This document shows, piece by piece, positions 53,371 to 62,096 of a stretch of DNA of 64,000 nucleotides. The stretch comes from Marifrigoribacter sp965178585 (lineage in GTDB: Bacteria; Bacteroidota; Bacteroidia; Flavobacteriales; Flavobacteriaceae), in NCBI GenBank assembly GCA_965178585.1, contig OZ238267.1:1178001-1242000 (forward strand), read 5' to 3'. The first letter of the stretch is position 1, and every line of letters begins with the position of its first letter. A program made the translations under genes and the position numbers. Below the pieces are notes generated by a model. It was not told where the DNA came from and did no database searches. It saw only the letters and a program-made list of their open reading frames with translations.

Positions 53371-53867
53371 GTATTTTTATTCTTTACATATTATTCCGTC
53401 TTGCGAAATATTTTGTCCTTGGTTTGTTGTCATTGTTGCTTTGTAATACAAACAATTATTTTCAATTTTCGTTTTGGTTACAACAATTCCATTATTTTCA
53501 TTCACCCACTTTTTATCTTCGCTCAATTCCGCTTTTGAAGAGTCATAAGTCAGTCGATAAGTACAATCATCAATCCATTCAATTATTTCATATTCAGGTA
53601 TTCCATTTCCGATTCCGTTTTTCCATTCGATTTGAATACTCTTTTCTCGAACTACAATCCATTTTTTAATAGACAAATCTCGTTTCTCAGTCATTTCCGC
53701 AATACTGTCATTCGCTTCGATTGTATATTTACTCATTGCTTCAGTTTCTGGAATATAAAAAGTTCCAATTTTAAAGTCAGAACAAGTTAACTTTTGAGCA
53801 CAAGAATTTAATCCGATTAGGCTCAATGTTATAAGTAGTAATTTCGTTTTTTTCATATTATGCACAA
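53241..53867 (-). repeat. 627-bp lipoprotein cassette, copy 1
   Basis: The block from crossover to crossover recurs at 61470-62096 with the same length and no difference that I could see. It includes the complete lipoprotein gene and its attC-like site. Identity stops exactly at the cassette ends on both sides. Confidence 0.88.
53377..53856 (-). CDS. Small lipoprotein, copy 1
   Basis: The 159-residue protein starts MKKTKLLLITLSLIGLNSC (lipobox at Cys19) and continues as a beta-rich domain (KIGTFYIPE, SIQIEWKNGIG, YEIIEWIDDCTYRLTYDSS). It has no catalytic motif I recognise. Similar short lipoproteins occur in Flavobacteriia, sometimes misnamed topoisomerase. The start codon lies only 11 nt from the cassette boundary, so there is no room for a promoter, and expression needs read-through. 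An upstream in-frame extension into site 13 is unlikely to be translated. Confidence 0.8.
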   Translation of the reverse strand: MKKTKLLLITLSLIGLNSCAQKLTCSDFKIGTFYIPETEAMSKYTIEANDSIAEMTEKRDLSIKKWIVVREKSIQIEWKNGIGNGIPEYEIIEWIDDCTYRLTYDSSKAELSEDKKWVNENNGIVVTKTKIENNCLYYKATMTTNQGQNISQDGIICKE

Positions 53868-53998
53868 CGGTCTCGTATAAGAATAGTAGCGGATTTTCAC
53901 ACACTAACTTTTCGGTTAAACACAGACCTTTTTTATATTTACTTACTTTCGTTTTAGCGATTAAACCGCTATTATTTTTATACATTGTTGTACACTGG
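53859..53998 (-). repeat. attC-like site 13 (type I R-M cassette)
   Basis: The outer arm GTTGTACAC (53987-53995) is perfectly complementary to GTGTACAAC at 61462-61470, 7.5 kb away at the start of the R-M cassette. Arms CGTATAAGAATAGTAGCGG and CCGCTATTATTTTTATACA pair. It is close to site 8. Confidence 0.85.
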
Positions 53999-54031
53999 CT
54001 TTATTTCACAAACTTGCTAGCGTTGGCGTGA

Positions 54032-54092
54032 AAGCTCTTTTAAATTTGTGAGGCACGAGCAAACTTTAAATGTGCTTGAACAAGCGTTGGCT
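54032..54092. repeat. Direct repeat left of the R-M operon
   Basis: About 61 bp that are roughly 80% identical by eye to 61390-61450 in the same orientation, sharing AAGCTCTTTT, TTTGTGAGGCACGAGCAAA, AAATGTGCTTGA and GTTGGCT. Both copies lie inside the cassette, flanking the operon. The rest of 53999-54102 shows no gene. Confidence 0.7.
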
Positions 54093-54102
54093 ATTCCTCC
54101 GT

Positions 54103-55743
54103 TCATATTGTTTTCAGTCCTAATTGTTTCAAATATTCGTTGTGTTCATTCAATGACTTAGTTAATTTCTTTTCTATATCAACCAGTTTTTCATTCACTT
54201 CTTTCAAGTCAATTATTGGTTCTGGTTTTGCTGTACTTACATACCTTGATATATTCAAGTTAAACTCGTTTTTCACGATTTCCTCCATTGGAACTCTACG
54301 AGCATAACGTTCAACTTTTTCTGGTCGATTTTTATACGTATTTATGATTTCAAGAATGTCGTTTTTCTCTCCTTTTTCAACATCTCCATTTCGTAAAATA
54401 TTTTGCCGCTTTTCTTTCTTATAACGCTCACTAGCATTTATAAATAAAACATCATCTTCTTTTTTACATTTCTTTAAAATCAATATACAAACAGGAATTC
54501 CTGTTGAGAAAAATAGGTTAGAAGGTAAACCAATAACTGTATCAATATTATTATCTACTAAAAGTTTTTTCCTAATTCGAGATTCCGCTCCACCTCTAAA
54601 TAAAACTCCGTGTGGTAAAATTATTGCCATTGTTCCTTCTTCACTCAAAAAATGAAAACCGTGTAATAAAAAGGCAAAATCTGCTGCTGATTTTGGTGCT
54701 AATCCATAATTTTTAAATCGGAAATCTTCGCTCATAGCCTCTGAAGCATCCCAACGTAAACTAAAAGGCGGATTTGCTACGATAGCATCAAATTCTACCT
54801 TTTTTGCTGGATTCATTTCGTTTAAAATATCCCAATCATTTTTTAAAGTGTCTCCGTGAAAAATTTCGAATTCTGAATCTTTAACTCCGTGTAGAAGCAT
54901 ATTCATTCGAGCCAAGTTGTAAGTAGTTATATTTTTTTCTTGCCCATAAATTCTACTTAATGTACCGCCTGATTTTTCAATTTTATTCTTTACGTTTAAA
55001 AGTAACGAACCAGAACCACAAGCAAAATCGAGCACTTTATTAATTTTTTTCTTTTTACCTGCTTTTGGATTTTGGCTGTCTAAGGTTACTATCTCAGAAA
55101 GAATGGTTGATAGTTGTTGTGGTGTGTAAAACTCACCAGCTTTTTTCCCTGAACCTGCTGCAAATTGCCCAATCAAATATTCATAAGCATCTCCAAGCGT
55201 ATCGCTGTCAGTTGAGAAGTCTGCAATACCTACTGCAATTTGAGTAATAATCCTGCAAAGCTTTTCATTTCTAGCTTCATAGTTTTTACCTAGTTTTTCA
55301 GAATCAAGATTGATTTCTGAGAATAAGCCTTTAAACGAATTTTCAAACGATTCATTTTCAATATATTTAAACCCTTTTTGAAGTGTTTTTAATAAATCTT
55401 CGTGCTGTGTTCTTGCGAGTTCTGAAATACTGCTCCATAAATAATGTGGTTCAATAACGTAATGCACTTTTCTACGCATTTGCTTCTCAAACTCAATTAT
55501 AAATTCTGGATTTTCTTTATACCAAATAGAAAGCGGTGTACGTTTATCGTTTTCTGTTAATGTCGGATAATCTGAACCTAATTCCTTTTTTACAGAAGCT
55601 TCATAATTGTCTGATAAATAGCGTAAAAAGAGGAATGAAAGCATATAATCACGGAAATCATCCGCATTCATTGCTCCTCTAAGATTGTTGGCTATTTCCC
55701 AAAGGGTTTTTCCTAATTCTTCTTGTTTTTGTTTTGCTGTCAT
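54103..55743 (-). CDS. hsdM: Type I restriction-modification methyltransferase subunit
   Basis: The 546-residue protein has the HsdM helical N-terminal domain (residues 5-160) and the N6-adenine methyltransferase domain with SAM motif I DFACGSGSLLL (239-249), GQEKNITTYNLARMNMLLHG and catalytic motif IV NPPF (324-327). HsdM with HsdS methylates the target adenine in both strands. The start overlaps the stop of the ATPase gene (ATGA), so it is translationally coupled. It is the last gene of the operon, which differs from the common hsdR/hsdM order. Confidence 0.95.
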   Translation of the reverse strand: MTAKQKQEELGKTLWEIANNLRGAMNADDFRDYMLSFLFLRYLSDNYEASVKKELGSDYPTLTENDKRTPLSIWYKENPEFIIEFEKQMRRKVHYVIEPHYLWSSISELARTQHEDLLKTLQKGFKYIENESFENSFKGLFSEINLDSEKLGKNYEARNEKLCRIITQIAVGIADFSTDSDTLGDAYEYLIGQFAAGSGKKAGEFYTPQQLSTILSEIVTLDSQNPKAGKKKKINKVLDFACGSGSLLLNVKNKIEKSGGTLSRIYGQEKNITTYNLARMNMLLHGVKDSEFEIFHGDTLKNDWDILNEMNPAKKVEFDAIVANPPFSLRWDASEAMSEDFRFKNYGLAPKSAADFAFLLHGFHFLSEEGTMAIILPHGVLFRGGAESRIRKKLLVDNNIDTVIGLPSNLFFSTGIPVCILILKKCKKEDDVLFINASERYKKEKRQNILRNGDVEKGEKNDILEIINTYKNRPEKVERYARRVPMEEIVKNEFNLNISRYVSTAKPEPIIDLKEVNEKLVDIEKKLTKSLNEHNEYLKQLGLKTI

Positions 55744-56885
55744 TCTTGTACAGTTTCAGTTTCTTCGTTAAAGATTTCAGGTAAATAAAATTCATATTTC
55801 TCTAGAAATCCATTAAATATTCTTTTAAATAAATCTTTGTTATCTGCTCCCATTTCTCTTGGGTCAAATATGGAATACTTTCCGTGACTAAATAGGTTTA
55901 AAGCTCTTTCAAAAAGAACTTCATCTTCTAGTCCGTGAATGCACTTATCAATCTTGTCGTAGCCGAAAAAACTTGCGGTTTTTTCTAAAATACTTCGCAA
56001 CGTATTAAAGTGATGTGTGTATATGTTATCTGATGCAACTACTTGTTTTAACTGACTTATTATTGCTATATGATGAAAAAATGGCACATCTCCTGTATCT
56101 TGAAGCGTGTAGGTTTCAGTTTCTTTTGAATGTAAATAGTAGCTTTTGTTCTTTACTTTTCTTCTTAGTTCATTAAACATTACATTAAAGAAAAGACTGT
56201 GATGTGTGGATACTACTGTTTTTATTTTATTATCCTCTCGTTTGATTAGGTTACCTAAATCACAAGCCACAGCAACTGCCTTATTTTCATCTAGTGAAGA
56301 AATTGGGTCGTCTATGTAAATGAATTTTACCCAATTGTAAGCACCAGTATCTTCATCACTATTTACTTGGTCAATTGCGACTTCACAAATTGCGATAAAA
56401 AAGCACCAAATAAAAAGATTTTCTTCTCCTCTAGATATTTTAATGTTGTCAATAGTTTCTTCATTACCTTCTTCATTTATGATACTACGAGAAAAAACTA
56501 CTGTATAATTATCATAATCAATAATAAAACTTAGGTTGACATAATTCTGAAAAAGTGAACCAATTTTGGTTTCCATTTCCAACTCCTGCAATCCATCAAA
56601 AAATGCTGAATCTTTATTGAAGGTTAAAACTCTTTCTGTATCGTTATCAAGGTCATTGTTCCAAACAAAAAGGTCTTCTGTAAAGGCATTGAAGTATAAA
56701 GTGTCTCTTGGCGGATTGATGGTTTTACCCATTTCTTTAAACTCCATTGATAATCTTGTTTTTCCAGTACCATTATGAGCAAAGAATAGTATTAATCTTT
56801 TTTCAGGACGATTATCTCCTGTGAGGTCTTTACGAAAATGAGTAGCAACCTCTGTTAGTGTATTAAAGTTGGTCGTTGTACTCAT
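55740..56885 (-). CDS. PrrC/RloC-like anticodon nuclease candidate (ABC-type ATPase)
   Basis: The 381-residue protein has an SMC/ABC-like ATPase core: Walker A FFAHNGTGKTRL (34-45), signature SRGEENLF (151-158), Walker B with D-loop FIYIDDPISSLDENK (188-202) and switch His in STHH (226-229). The C-terminal part has LRSILEK (Arg297, Glu301) and FSHGK (His334). E. coli PrrC, of similar size (396 residues), uses Arg320, Glu324 and His356 to cut tRNA-Lys; the spacings are +4 and +36 there and +4 and +37 here. It lies between hsdS and hsdM with 4-bp overlaps on both sides, like PrrC in the prr locus. Activity is inferred. Confidence 0.75.
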   Translation of the reverse strand: MSTTTNFNTLTEVATHFRKDLTGDNRPEKRLILFFAHNGTGKTRLSMEFKEMGKTINPPRDTLYFNAFTEDLFVWNNDLDNDTERVLTFNKDSAFFDGLQELEMETKIGSLFQNYVNLSFIIDYDNYTVVFSRSIINEEGNEETIDNIKISRGEENLFIWCFFIAICEVAIDQVNSDEDTGAYNWVKFIYIDDPISSLDENKAVAVACDLGNLIKREDNKIKTVVSTHHSLFFNVMFNELRRKVKNKSYYLHSKETETYTLQDTGDVPFFHHIAIISQLKQVVASDNIYTHHFNTLRSILEKTASFFGYDKIDKCIHGLEDEVLFERALNLFSHGKYSIFDPREMGADNKDLFKRIFNGFLEKYEFYLPEIFNEETETVQE

Positions 56886-58135
56886 ATTGTTAAACTATTT
56901 ACCTTTGGAAACAACTGTTGCATTAAGCCTTTTTTATGCTTTTTTAGGGCTTTAACTTTTTGCGTTTGTGATTCTATTAATTCATCTACAGAAGATAGAC
57001 ATAGTGCTATTTTTTGCTGTTCTAAAATATCTGGAAGATGAATATTAAAACTGGTTAAAACTTCTTTAGTTATTGTTTTAATTATTCCTCCTGGTGCTTT
57101 TTGTTTTTCTATTTCAAATAGCAATTGAATTACATAAGCAAAAAATAATTTATCAATTGGCTTGAAAAACTCTTCAAAAAGCAATAGTGTTCTATCAATG
57201 TAAGCATCATATTGGGTTATTGCAACACGACCGATAGAACCTTGTATTGTAATAATTACAGTTCCTTTTTCAATAGATACGCTTTGCTTTGCTGCTAATT
57301 TGCTTATACGTCTTTTTGTTTTTGGTTTGATTTTCAAATTGGTGTCAACGTCATAAACTTGTATGAATGGTATACCATTTTCATCATCATACCATTTTGC
57401 TAAGCCATAAGGTTGAGGAAAACTACCTCTGCGAAATTTAGCTAATTTACCTAAAGTTATTTCCTCCCAATCTCCATCATCCTTAAACTCAGGAAATCGA
57501 AATTTGGGTTGGGTTTCTCCTTCTGCTGGGAAAAGTTGTTGCAACAAGCCTTTTTGATGGTCTAGTATTAAGTCTAGTTTTTCGGTTTCTGCTGTGATTG
57601 CTTCATCTAAAGAGGATAGGCAATTTGCTATTTTTTCTTGTTCAGCGATAATGGGTATACCGAATTCGTAATTTTCAACATTAGGTTTTGAGATGTTTTG
57701 CACCTTCATCCCAGCACCAAGTCTGCTAAAGTAAGCTTGATTGCTATTAATTACCTTTGATAAAAAATAGCTTTCGACTTTATTGTTTGGACGAAGCTCT
57801 GCTACACGCTGATTTAGAACATATTTATTTTCTTCAGGAATAATTGCTGTCATACCAAGTAAACCAGGTGCTTGCTCACTAAGTATCATAACCAAAGTTC
57901 CTTTTGCTAAAGTTGGTACTTTATCATTAATAAATCGATTAGAATGAACCAAGTTCCCATCTGTATCGATTGATTTTAATGTAATTAGTTCAAAATTCCC
58001 TTTTGCTTGAACATTACCTTCAAAACTCTTACCATTAAAATATGTAGATACATCTTTTAGTTTTACGATACTCCAATTATTTTTGAATTCTGGAAAACGT
58101 AATTCAGGTACTATATCTTGTTTTTCGTTATTCAT
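56882..58135 (-). CDS. hsdS: Type I restriction specificity subunit
   Basis: The 417-residue protein has two target-recognition domains (about 10-165 and 225-370). Each is followed by a coiled-coil spacer (CLSSLDEAITAETEKLDLIL and CLSSVDELIESQTQKVKALK) ending in KGLLQQLFP or KGLMQQLFP. This is a complete two-TRD HsdS. The bipartite recognition sequence cannot be predicted. It overlaps hsdR by eight bases and the ATPase gene by four. Confidence 0.93.
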   Translation of the reverse strand: MNNEKQDIVPELRFPEFKNNWSIVKLKDVSTYFNGKSFEGNVQAKGNFELITLKSIDTDGNLVHSNRFINDKVPTLAKGTLVMILSEQAPGLLGMTAIIPEENKYVLNQRVAELRPNNKVESYFLSKVINSNQAYFSRLGAGMKVQNISKPNVENYEFGIPIIAEQEKIANCLSSLDEAITAETEKLDLILDHQKGLLQQLFPAEGETQPKFRFPEFKDDGDWEEITLGKLAKFRRGSFPQPYGLAKWYDDENGIPFIQVYDVDTNLKIKPKTKRRISKLAAKQSVSIEKGTVIITIQGSIGRVAITQYDAYIDRTLLLFEEFFKPIDKLFFAYVIQLLFEIEKQKAPGGIIKTITKEVLTSFNIHLPDILEQQKIALCLSSVDELIESQTQKVKALKKHKKGLMQQLFPKVNSLTI

Positions 58136-61094
58136 AAGCGTTTAATCCTGCTATATCTCGCCCTTGGGCTAGTTTATTTAATAATGGTATTAGGTCTTCC
58201 ATTAAGGACAATTCTTTTACTCTACGGTCTTTCCAACCTAGTTCTAATGGTGCTAATAAATCGGTTAGTTTTTCGCCATCAAAAATCATTCGGTTCATAA
58301 TTTCATTTATAAACGCTTTTAGATTATCGGTTTCCAATCCGTGTTTTGAGGCTATGGCTATGAGCTCTTTTTCTGCTTTTTCGTCTTTAAACTTTTGGTA
58401 ACCTTTACGTATCTCGCTTTCAGTTAAGCCTTTGCCCACTTCTAAAGTTTTTATGTAGGCAATAATATCTTCTCGCTCGTCCATTAAATTGGCACTAGAG
58501 CTTAGTAGATTAATCAATTGTACACTTGTCATCTTTTGTTTAGATGGTTTGTCTTGCGTGTATTTGGCTATTAAGCCAATAATGTAATCGTAATCTATTA
58601 TGGCAGAAGAGAAAAGTACAAACTCAAAATCTAATTGCTCTACTACTTTTGGTAGGTCTTTACCGCCTTTGTCTTGTATATCTTTAAGTCGTTTGGCGGT
58701 ATCTATATAATTACTTTTAAAAGAGCGGAAATTATCCGTTGGTAATAGTGCTTCAATGGTTTCAGCTTGTGTATCTTCTAAGTCTGTATATTGGTCTAGC
58801 TGTGTTTTTAAACGCTGTACTTCTTTAAAGGTATTTATGAACTGTGCACGAGCTTCGTCTCCTTTTAAATTACTTACTTCTGATGGTATACATTCTAAGC
58901 CATTTGACTCCATAAAGCCTTTTAAATTAGCAACTGCTTCTTGGTATTTTACAATTACTTTTGGTGCAGCATCTACCACCCAAATCTCTTTAGGATTATC
59001 TACATTAGCTCCAGAAAACAATACCATTGCTTTATCAACTGCTTCTTCTTGCTGTCTAAAATCTAAAATATTACCATAAGGTTTGGTGTCGTTGATAACT
59101 CGATTTGTACGAGAAAAGGCTTGAATTAATCCGTGATATTTTAAATTTTTATCAACGTATAAGGTGTTTAAATATTTAGAATCAAAACCAGTTAACAACA
59201 TATCCACGACAATCATCACATCAATTTTATCTTTGTGAGCCACATCTTTGTTAGGATATTTTTGAAACTTTATGCGTTGTTGAACATCTTGATAATAACC
59301 ATCAAACTCATTTATTCTGTGGTTTGTACCATATTGATAATTATAGTCTTCTATAATTTTGGTTAAAGCCTCTTTCTTTTTATTAGGTTCTACTTCGTTA
59401 TCCGCTTTTTCTTGTGGTAAATCTTCTTGTATTTGTTGAATGTCTTTGTCTCCTTCTGCTGGTGGCGAGAAAACACAAGCAATATTTAAAGGCTTGTAGT
59501 CTTCATTTTTCTTGATTTCTTCTGCCTGTAAGTCTTTAAATAGCTCGTAATATTGAATCGCATCATTTATAGAAGCTGTTGCTAAAACACTATTAAAACG
59601 TCTGTAATGTGTTGCTTTGTCGTGTTTGTTTATGATAGCATTTGCAACCGCTAGTTTATGTATATCACTTCCTGTTGATACAACTCCATCAGGTTTAAAA
59701 TAGTCGATATGAAAACGCAGTACGTTTTTATCTTCTATGGCATTGGTAATCGTGTAAGAATGCAGTTCTTGTTGAAAAACGTCTTCGGTTGTTTTGTATG
59801 ATGCTTGTTGTCCTTCAATCGTTTTGTAAGTAGCGTTTTCTTCAAAAATAGGTGTACCAGTAAATCCAAAAAGTTGAGCTTTTGGAAAGAAGTCTTTTAT
59901 AGCTTTATGATTTTCTCCAAACTGAGAGCGATGACATTCATCAAAAATAAAAACCACTCGTTTATCTGCTAATGGTTGTAATTTCTCTTTGTAGTTCTTA
60001 GTGTTTTTGGAATCTAGTGCTAAACCTAATTTTTGAATAGTTGTTACGATAACTTTGTCTGCATAATCTGTAGACAACATTCGATTGACCAAAGTGGCAG
60101 TATTCGTGTTTTCTTCAACACTACCTTCTTGGAATTTATTAAATTCTTGACGTGTCTGTCGGTCAAGGTCTTTTCTGTCAACAACAAATAAGCACTTTTC
60201 AATATCAGGATTATCTTTTAAAAGGGTAGAAGCCTTAAAAGAAGTTAGTGTTTTTCCGCTTCCTGTGGTGTGCCAAATATATCCGTTTCCTCTATTTTGG
60301 TGTATGCAATCTACAATAGCTTTTACAGCATAGATTTGATAAGGTCGCATCACTAATATCTTTTGCTCACTCGCCACTAAAACCATATAGCGACTAATCA
60401 TTTGTCCAAGAGTACATTTGGTCAAGAACTTATCGGTAAAGTCATCTAAATGATTAATTTTTTTGTTGTCTTCACTTGCGAGAGTGTAAACTGGTAAAAA
60501 TTGCTCATCTGCATTAAAAGCGAAGTGCTCATTATTGTTATTGGCAAAATAGAACGTTTTGGATTTATTGCTTACTATAAATAGTTGCATAAAACACATT
60601 AACGAATTGGTATACCCGTTTCCTGCGTCATTTTTATAGTCCACAATTTGTTGCATTGCCTTGTTTGGACTTACTTCTAAAGTTTTTAATTCTATTTGTA
60701 CAACGGGAACTCCATTAATAAGAATAATTACATCATATCTATGATTGCTGTTTTTTGTATTTATGCGAAGTTGGTTAATGACTTCAAAGTCATTTTTACA
60801 CCAATCTTTAATATTTACAAGTGTATAGTGTAATGGTGTACCATCTTCACGAGTGAACGTATTTGTTTTTCGCAAATAATTAGAAGAAGTAAATACATCA
60901 GGATTTACAATTTCTTCTCTTAATTTTTCAAATTCGGAATCTGTTAAATGAACTCTGTTAAGAGCTTCAAATTTTTCACGAAAATTTTGCTCAAGAGCAT
61001 CTAAATCACGAATATCCTTTCGATAGGTGTATTTTAAATCTTGTAATCTCCCTACAAGTCCATATTCTATGTCTGCTTCTTTAACTATGTCCAT
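58128..61094 (-). CDS. hsdR: Type I restriction endonuclease subunit
   Basis: The 988-residue protein has the PD-(D/E)XK nuclease domain (YDVIILINGVPVVQIELK: Asp121, Glu135, Lys137) and an SF2 translocase with Walker A WHTTGSGKT (274-282), VVDRKDLDRQTRQEF, FDECHRSQFG, FGFTGTPIF, VDMLLTGFDS and QAFSRTNR. A C-terminal helical region (about 720-960) probably binds the methylase core. All catalytic motifs are intact, so restriction should be active. It follows the HTH gene with no gap. Confidence 0.95.
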   Translation of the reverse strand: MDIVKEADIEYGLVGRLQDLKYTYRKDIRDLDALEQNFREKFEALNRVHLTDSEFEKLREEIVNPDVFTSSNYLRKTNTFTREDGTPLHYTLVNIKDWCKNDFEVINQLRINTKNSNHRYDVIILINGVPVVQIELKTLEVSPNKAMQQIVDYKNDAGNGYTNSLMCFMQLFIVSNKSKTFYFANNNNEHFAFNADEQFLPVYTLASEDNKKINHLDDFTDKFLTKCTLGQMISRYMVLVASEQKILVMRPYQIYAVKAIVDCIHQNRGNGYIWHTTGSGKTLTSFKASTLLKDNPDIEKCLFVVDRKDLDRQTRQEFNKFQEGSVEENTNTATLVNRMLSTDYADKVIVTTIQKLGLALDSKNTKNYKEKLQPLADKRVVFIFDECHRSQFGENHKAIKDFFPKAQLFGFTGTPIFEENATYKTIEGQQASYKTTEDVFQQELHSYTITNAIEDKNVLRFHIDYFKPDGVVSTGSDIHKLAVANAIINKHDKATHYRRFNSVLATASINDAIQYYELFKDLQAEEIKKNEDYKPLNIACVFSPPAEGDKDIQQIQEDLPQEKADNEVEPNKKKEALTKIIEDYNYQYGTNHRINEFDGYYQDVQQRIKFQKYPNKDVAHKDKIDVMIVVDMLLTGFDSKYLNTLYVDKNLKYHGLIQAFSRTNRVINDTKPYGNILDFRQQEEAVDKAMVLFSGANVDNPKEIWVVDAAPKVIVKYQEAVANLKGFMESNGLECIPSEVSNLKGDEARAQFINTFKEVQRLKTQLDQYTDLEDTQAETIEALLPTDNFRSFKSNYIDTAKRLKDIQDKGGKDLPKVVEQLDFEFVLFSSAIIDYDYIIGLIAKYTQDKPSKQKMTSVQLINLLSSSANLMDEREDIIAYIKTLEVGKGLTESEIRKGYQKFKDEKAEKELIAIASKHGLETDNLKAFINEIMNRMIFDGEKLTDLLAPLELGWKDRRVKELSLMEDLIPLLNKLAQGRDIAGLNAYE

Positions 61095-61283
61095 TCAATC
61101 TTCCTTTATTAATGCTTTTACTTCAACCTTTAGGATTTTTGAAATCTCAAACAGCGTCTCTAAACTTGGTTGTCTTCTGTTCTGAGCATAAGAATTTACC
61201 ATATTGTAACTCTTTCCTAACTGTTCTGCCAACCAGATTTGTTTAATTCCTTTCTCTTCTAAAACCTCTTTTATTCGGTTCAT
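61095..61283 (-). CDS. XRE-type helix-turn-helix regulator of the R-M operon
   Basis: The 62-residue protein is one Cro/C1-type HTH domain (GIKQIWLAEQLGKSYNMVNSYA, RRQPSLETLFEISKIL). It is the first gene of the operon and its TGA directly precedes the hsdR ATG. It resembles the small controller proteins of restriction loci and probably delays or limits restriction after cassette entry. Confidence 0.85.
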   Translation of the reverse strand: MNRIKEVLEEKGIKQIWLAEQLGKSYNMVNSYAQNRRQPSLETLFEISKILKVEVKALIKED

Positions 61284-61333
61284 TTTGAATTTTTTTAATT
61301 CAGTCCACTAATGTACAGAACTATTTTTAATAT

Positions 61334-61346
61334 CTCATTAAATGAG
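61334..61346. promoter_or_regulatory. Palindrome upstream of the R-M operon, candidate operator
   Basis: CTCATT and AATGAG surround a single A, with ATA-rich flanks extending the symmetry. It lies about 50 bases before the HTH gene and some 20 bases upstream of a TAGTTCTG box (61316-61323) that resembles TAnnTTTG. The remaining 61284-61461 interval contains the right-hand direct repeat and no gene. Confidence 0.5.
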
Positions 61347-61389
61347 TATATAAATAATCATTCCGTTTGGGTGAGCGTAGGGAAAAGGC

Positions 61390-61450
61390 AAGCTCTTTTT
61401 ATTTTGTGAGGCACGAGCAAAATGAAATGTGCTTGACTGTGCGGTTGGCT
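61390..61450. repeat. Direct repeat right of the R-M operon
   Basis: Partner of 54032-54092. Together the two copies enclose all five R-M genes and the promoter region inside the cassette ends. Confidence 0.7.
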
Positions 61451-61461
61451 TTTCAGAGCTT

Positions 61462-61599
61462 GTGTACAACGGTCTCGTATAACCGTCAGTTACGGGTTTA
61501 AAGTTACTGTTTTTCGGTTAAGCACTGACTTTAGTAATTCCGAGTGGATTCGGACGTAGTCGAATCCGCCGTAATTGCGGTTATACATTGTTGTGCATA
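61462..61599 (-). repeat. attC-like site 14 (lipoprotein cassette, copy 2)
   Basis: Matches site 12 base for base as far as I can see from the crossover at 61470. Outer arm GTTGTGCATA (61590-61599) is complementary to TATGCACAAC at 62088-62097. Confidence 0.85.
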
Positions 61600-62096
61600 G
61601 TATTTTTATTCTTTACATATTATTCCGTCTTGCGAAATATTTTGTCCTTGGTTTGTTGTCATTGTTGCTTTGTAATACAAACAATTATTTTCAATTTTCG
61701 TTTTGGTTACAACAATTCCATTATTTTCATTCACCCACTTTTTATCTTCGCTCAATTCCGCTTTTGAAGAGTCATAAGTCAGTCGATAAGTACAATCATC
61801 AATCCATTCAATTATTTCATATTCAGGTATTCCATTTCCGATTCCGTTTTTCCATTCGATTTGAATACTCTTTTCTCGAACTACAATCCATTTTTTAATA
61901 GACAAATCTCGTTTCTCAGTCATTTCCGCAATACTGTCATTCGCTTCGATTGTATATTTACTCATTGCTTCAGTTTCTGGAATATAAAAAGTTCCAATTT
62001 TAAAGTCAGAACAAGTTAACTTTTGAGCACAAGAATTTAATCCGATTAGGCTCAATGTTATAAGTAGTAATTTCGTTTTTTTCATATTATGCACAA
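61470..62096 (-). repeat. 627-bp lipoprotein cassette, copy 2
   Basis: Second copy of 53241-53867 with different flanking sites on both sides. The two copies are direct repeats that bracket the R-M cassette. Confidence 0.88.
61606..62085 (-). CDS. Small lipoprotein, copy 2
   Basis: The encoded protein has the same sequence as that at 53377-53856, with the same lipoprotein signal (Cys19) and the same 11-nt leader. Two intact copies could double the dosage under different upstream read-through. No other difference is visible. Confidence 0.8.
   Translation of the reverse strand: MKKTKLLLITLSLIGLNSCAQKLTCSDFKIGTFYIPETEAMSKYTIEANDSIAEMTEKRDLSIKKWIVVREKSIQIEWKNGIGNGIPEYEIIEWIDDCTYRLTYDSSKAELSEDKKWVNENNGIVVTKTKIENNCLYYKATMTTNQGQNISQDGIICKE

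Noticed and set aside
53346..53669. 107-codon plus-strand ORF, repeated at 61575-61898
   Set aside because: It is the opposite-strand shadow of the duplicated lipoprotein gene; the protein is rich in Phe, Ser and His with no domain.
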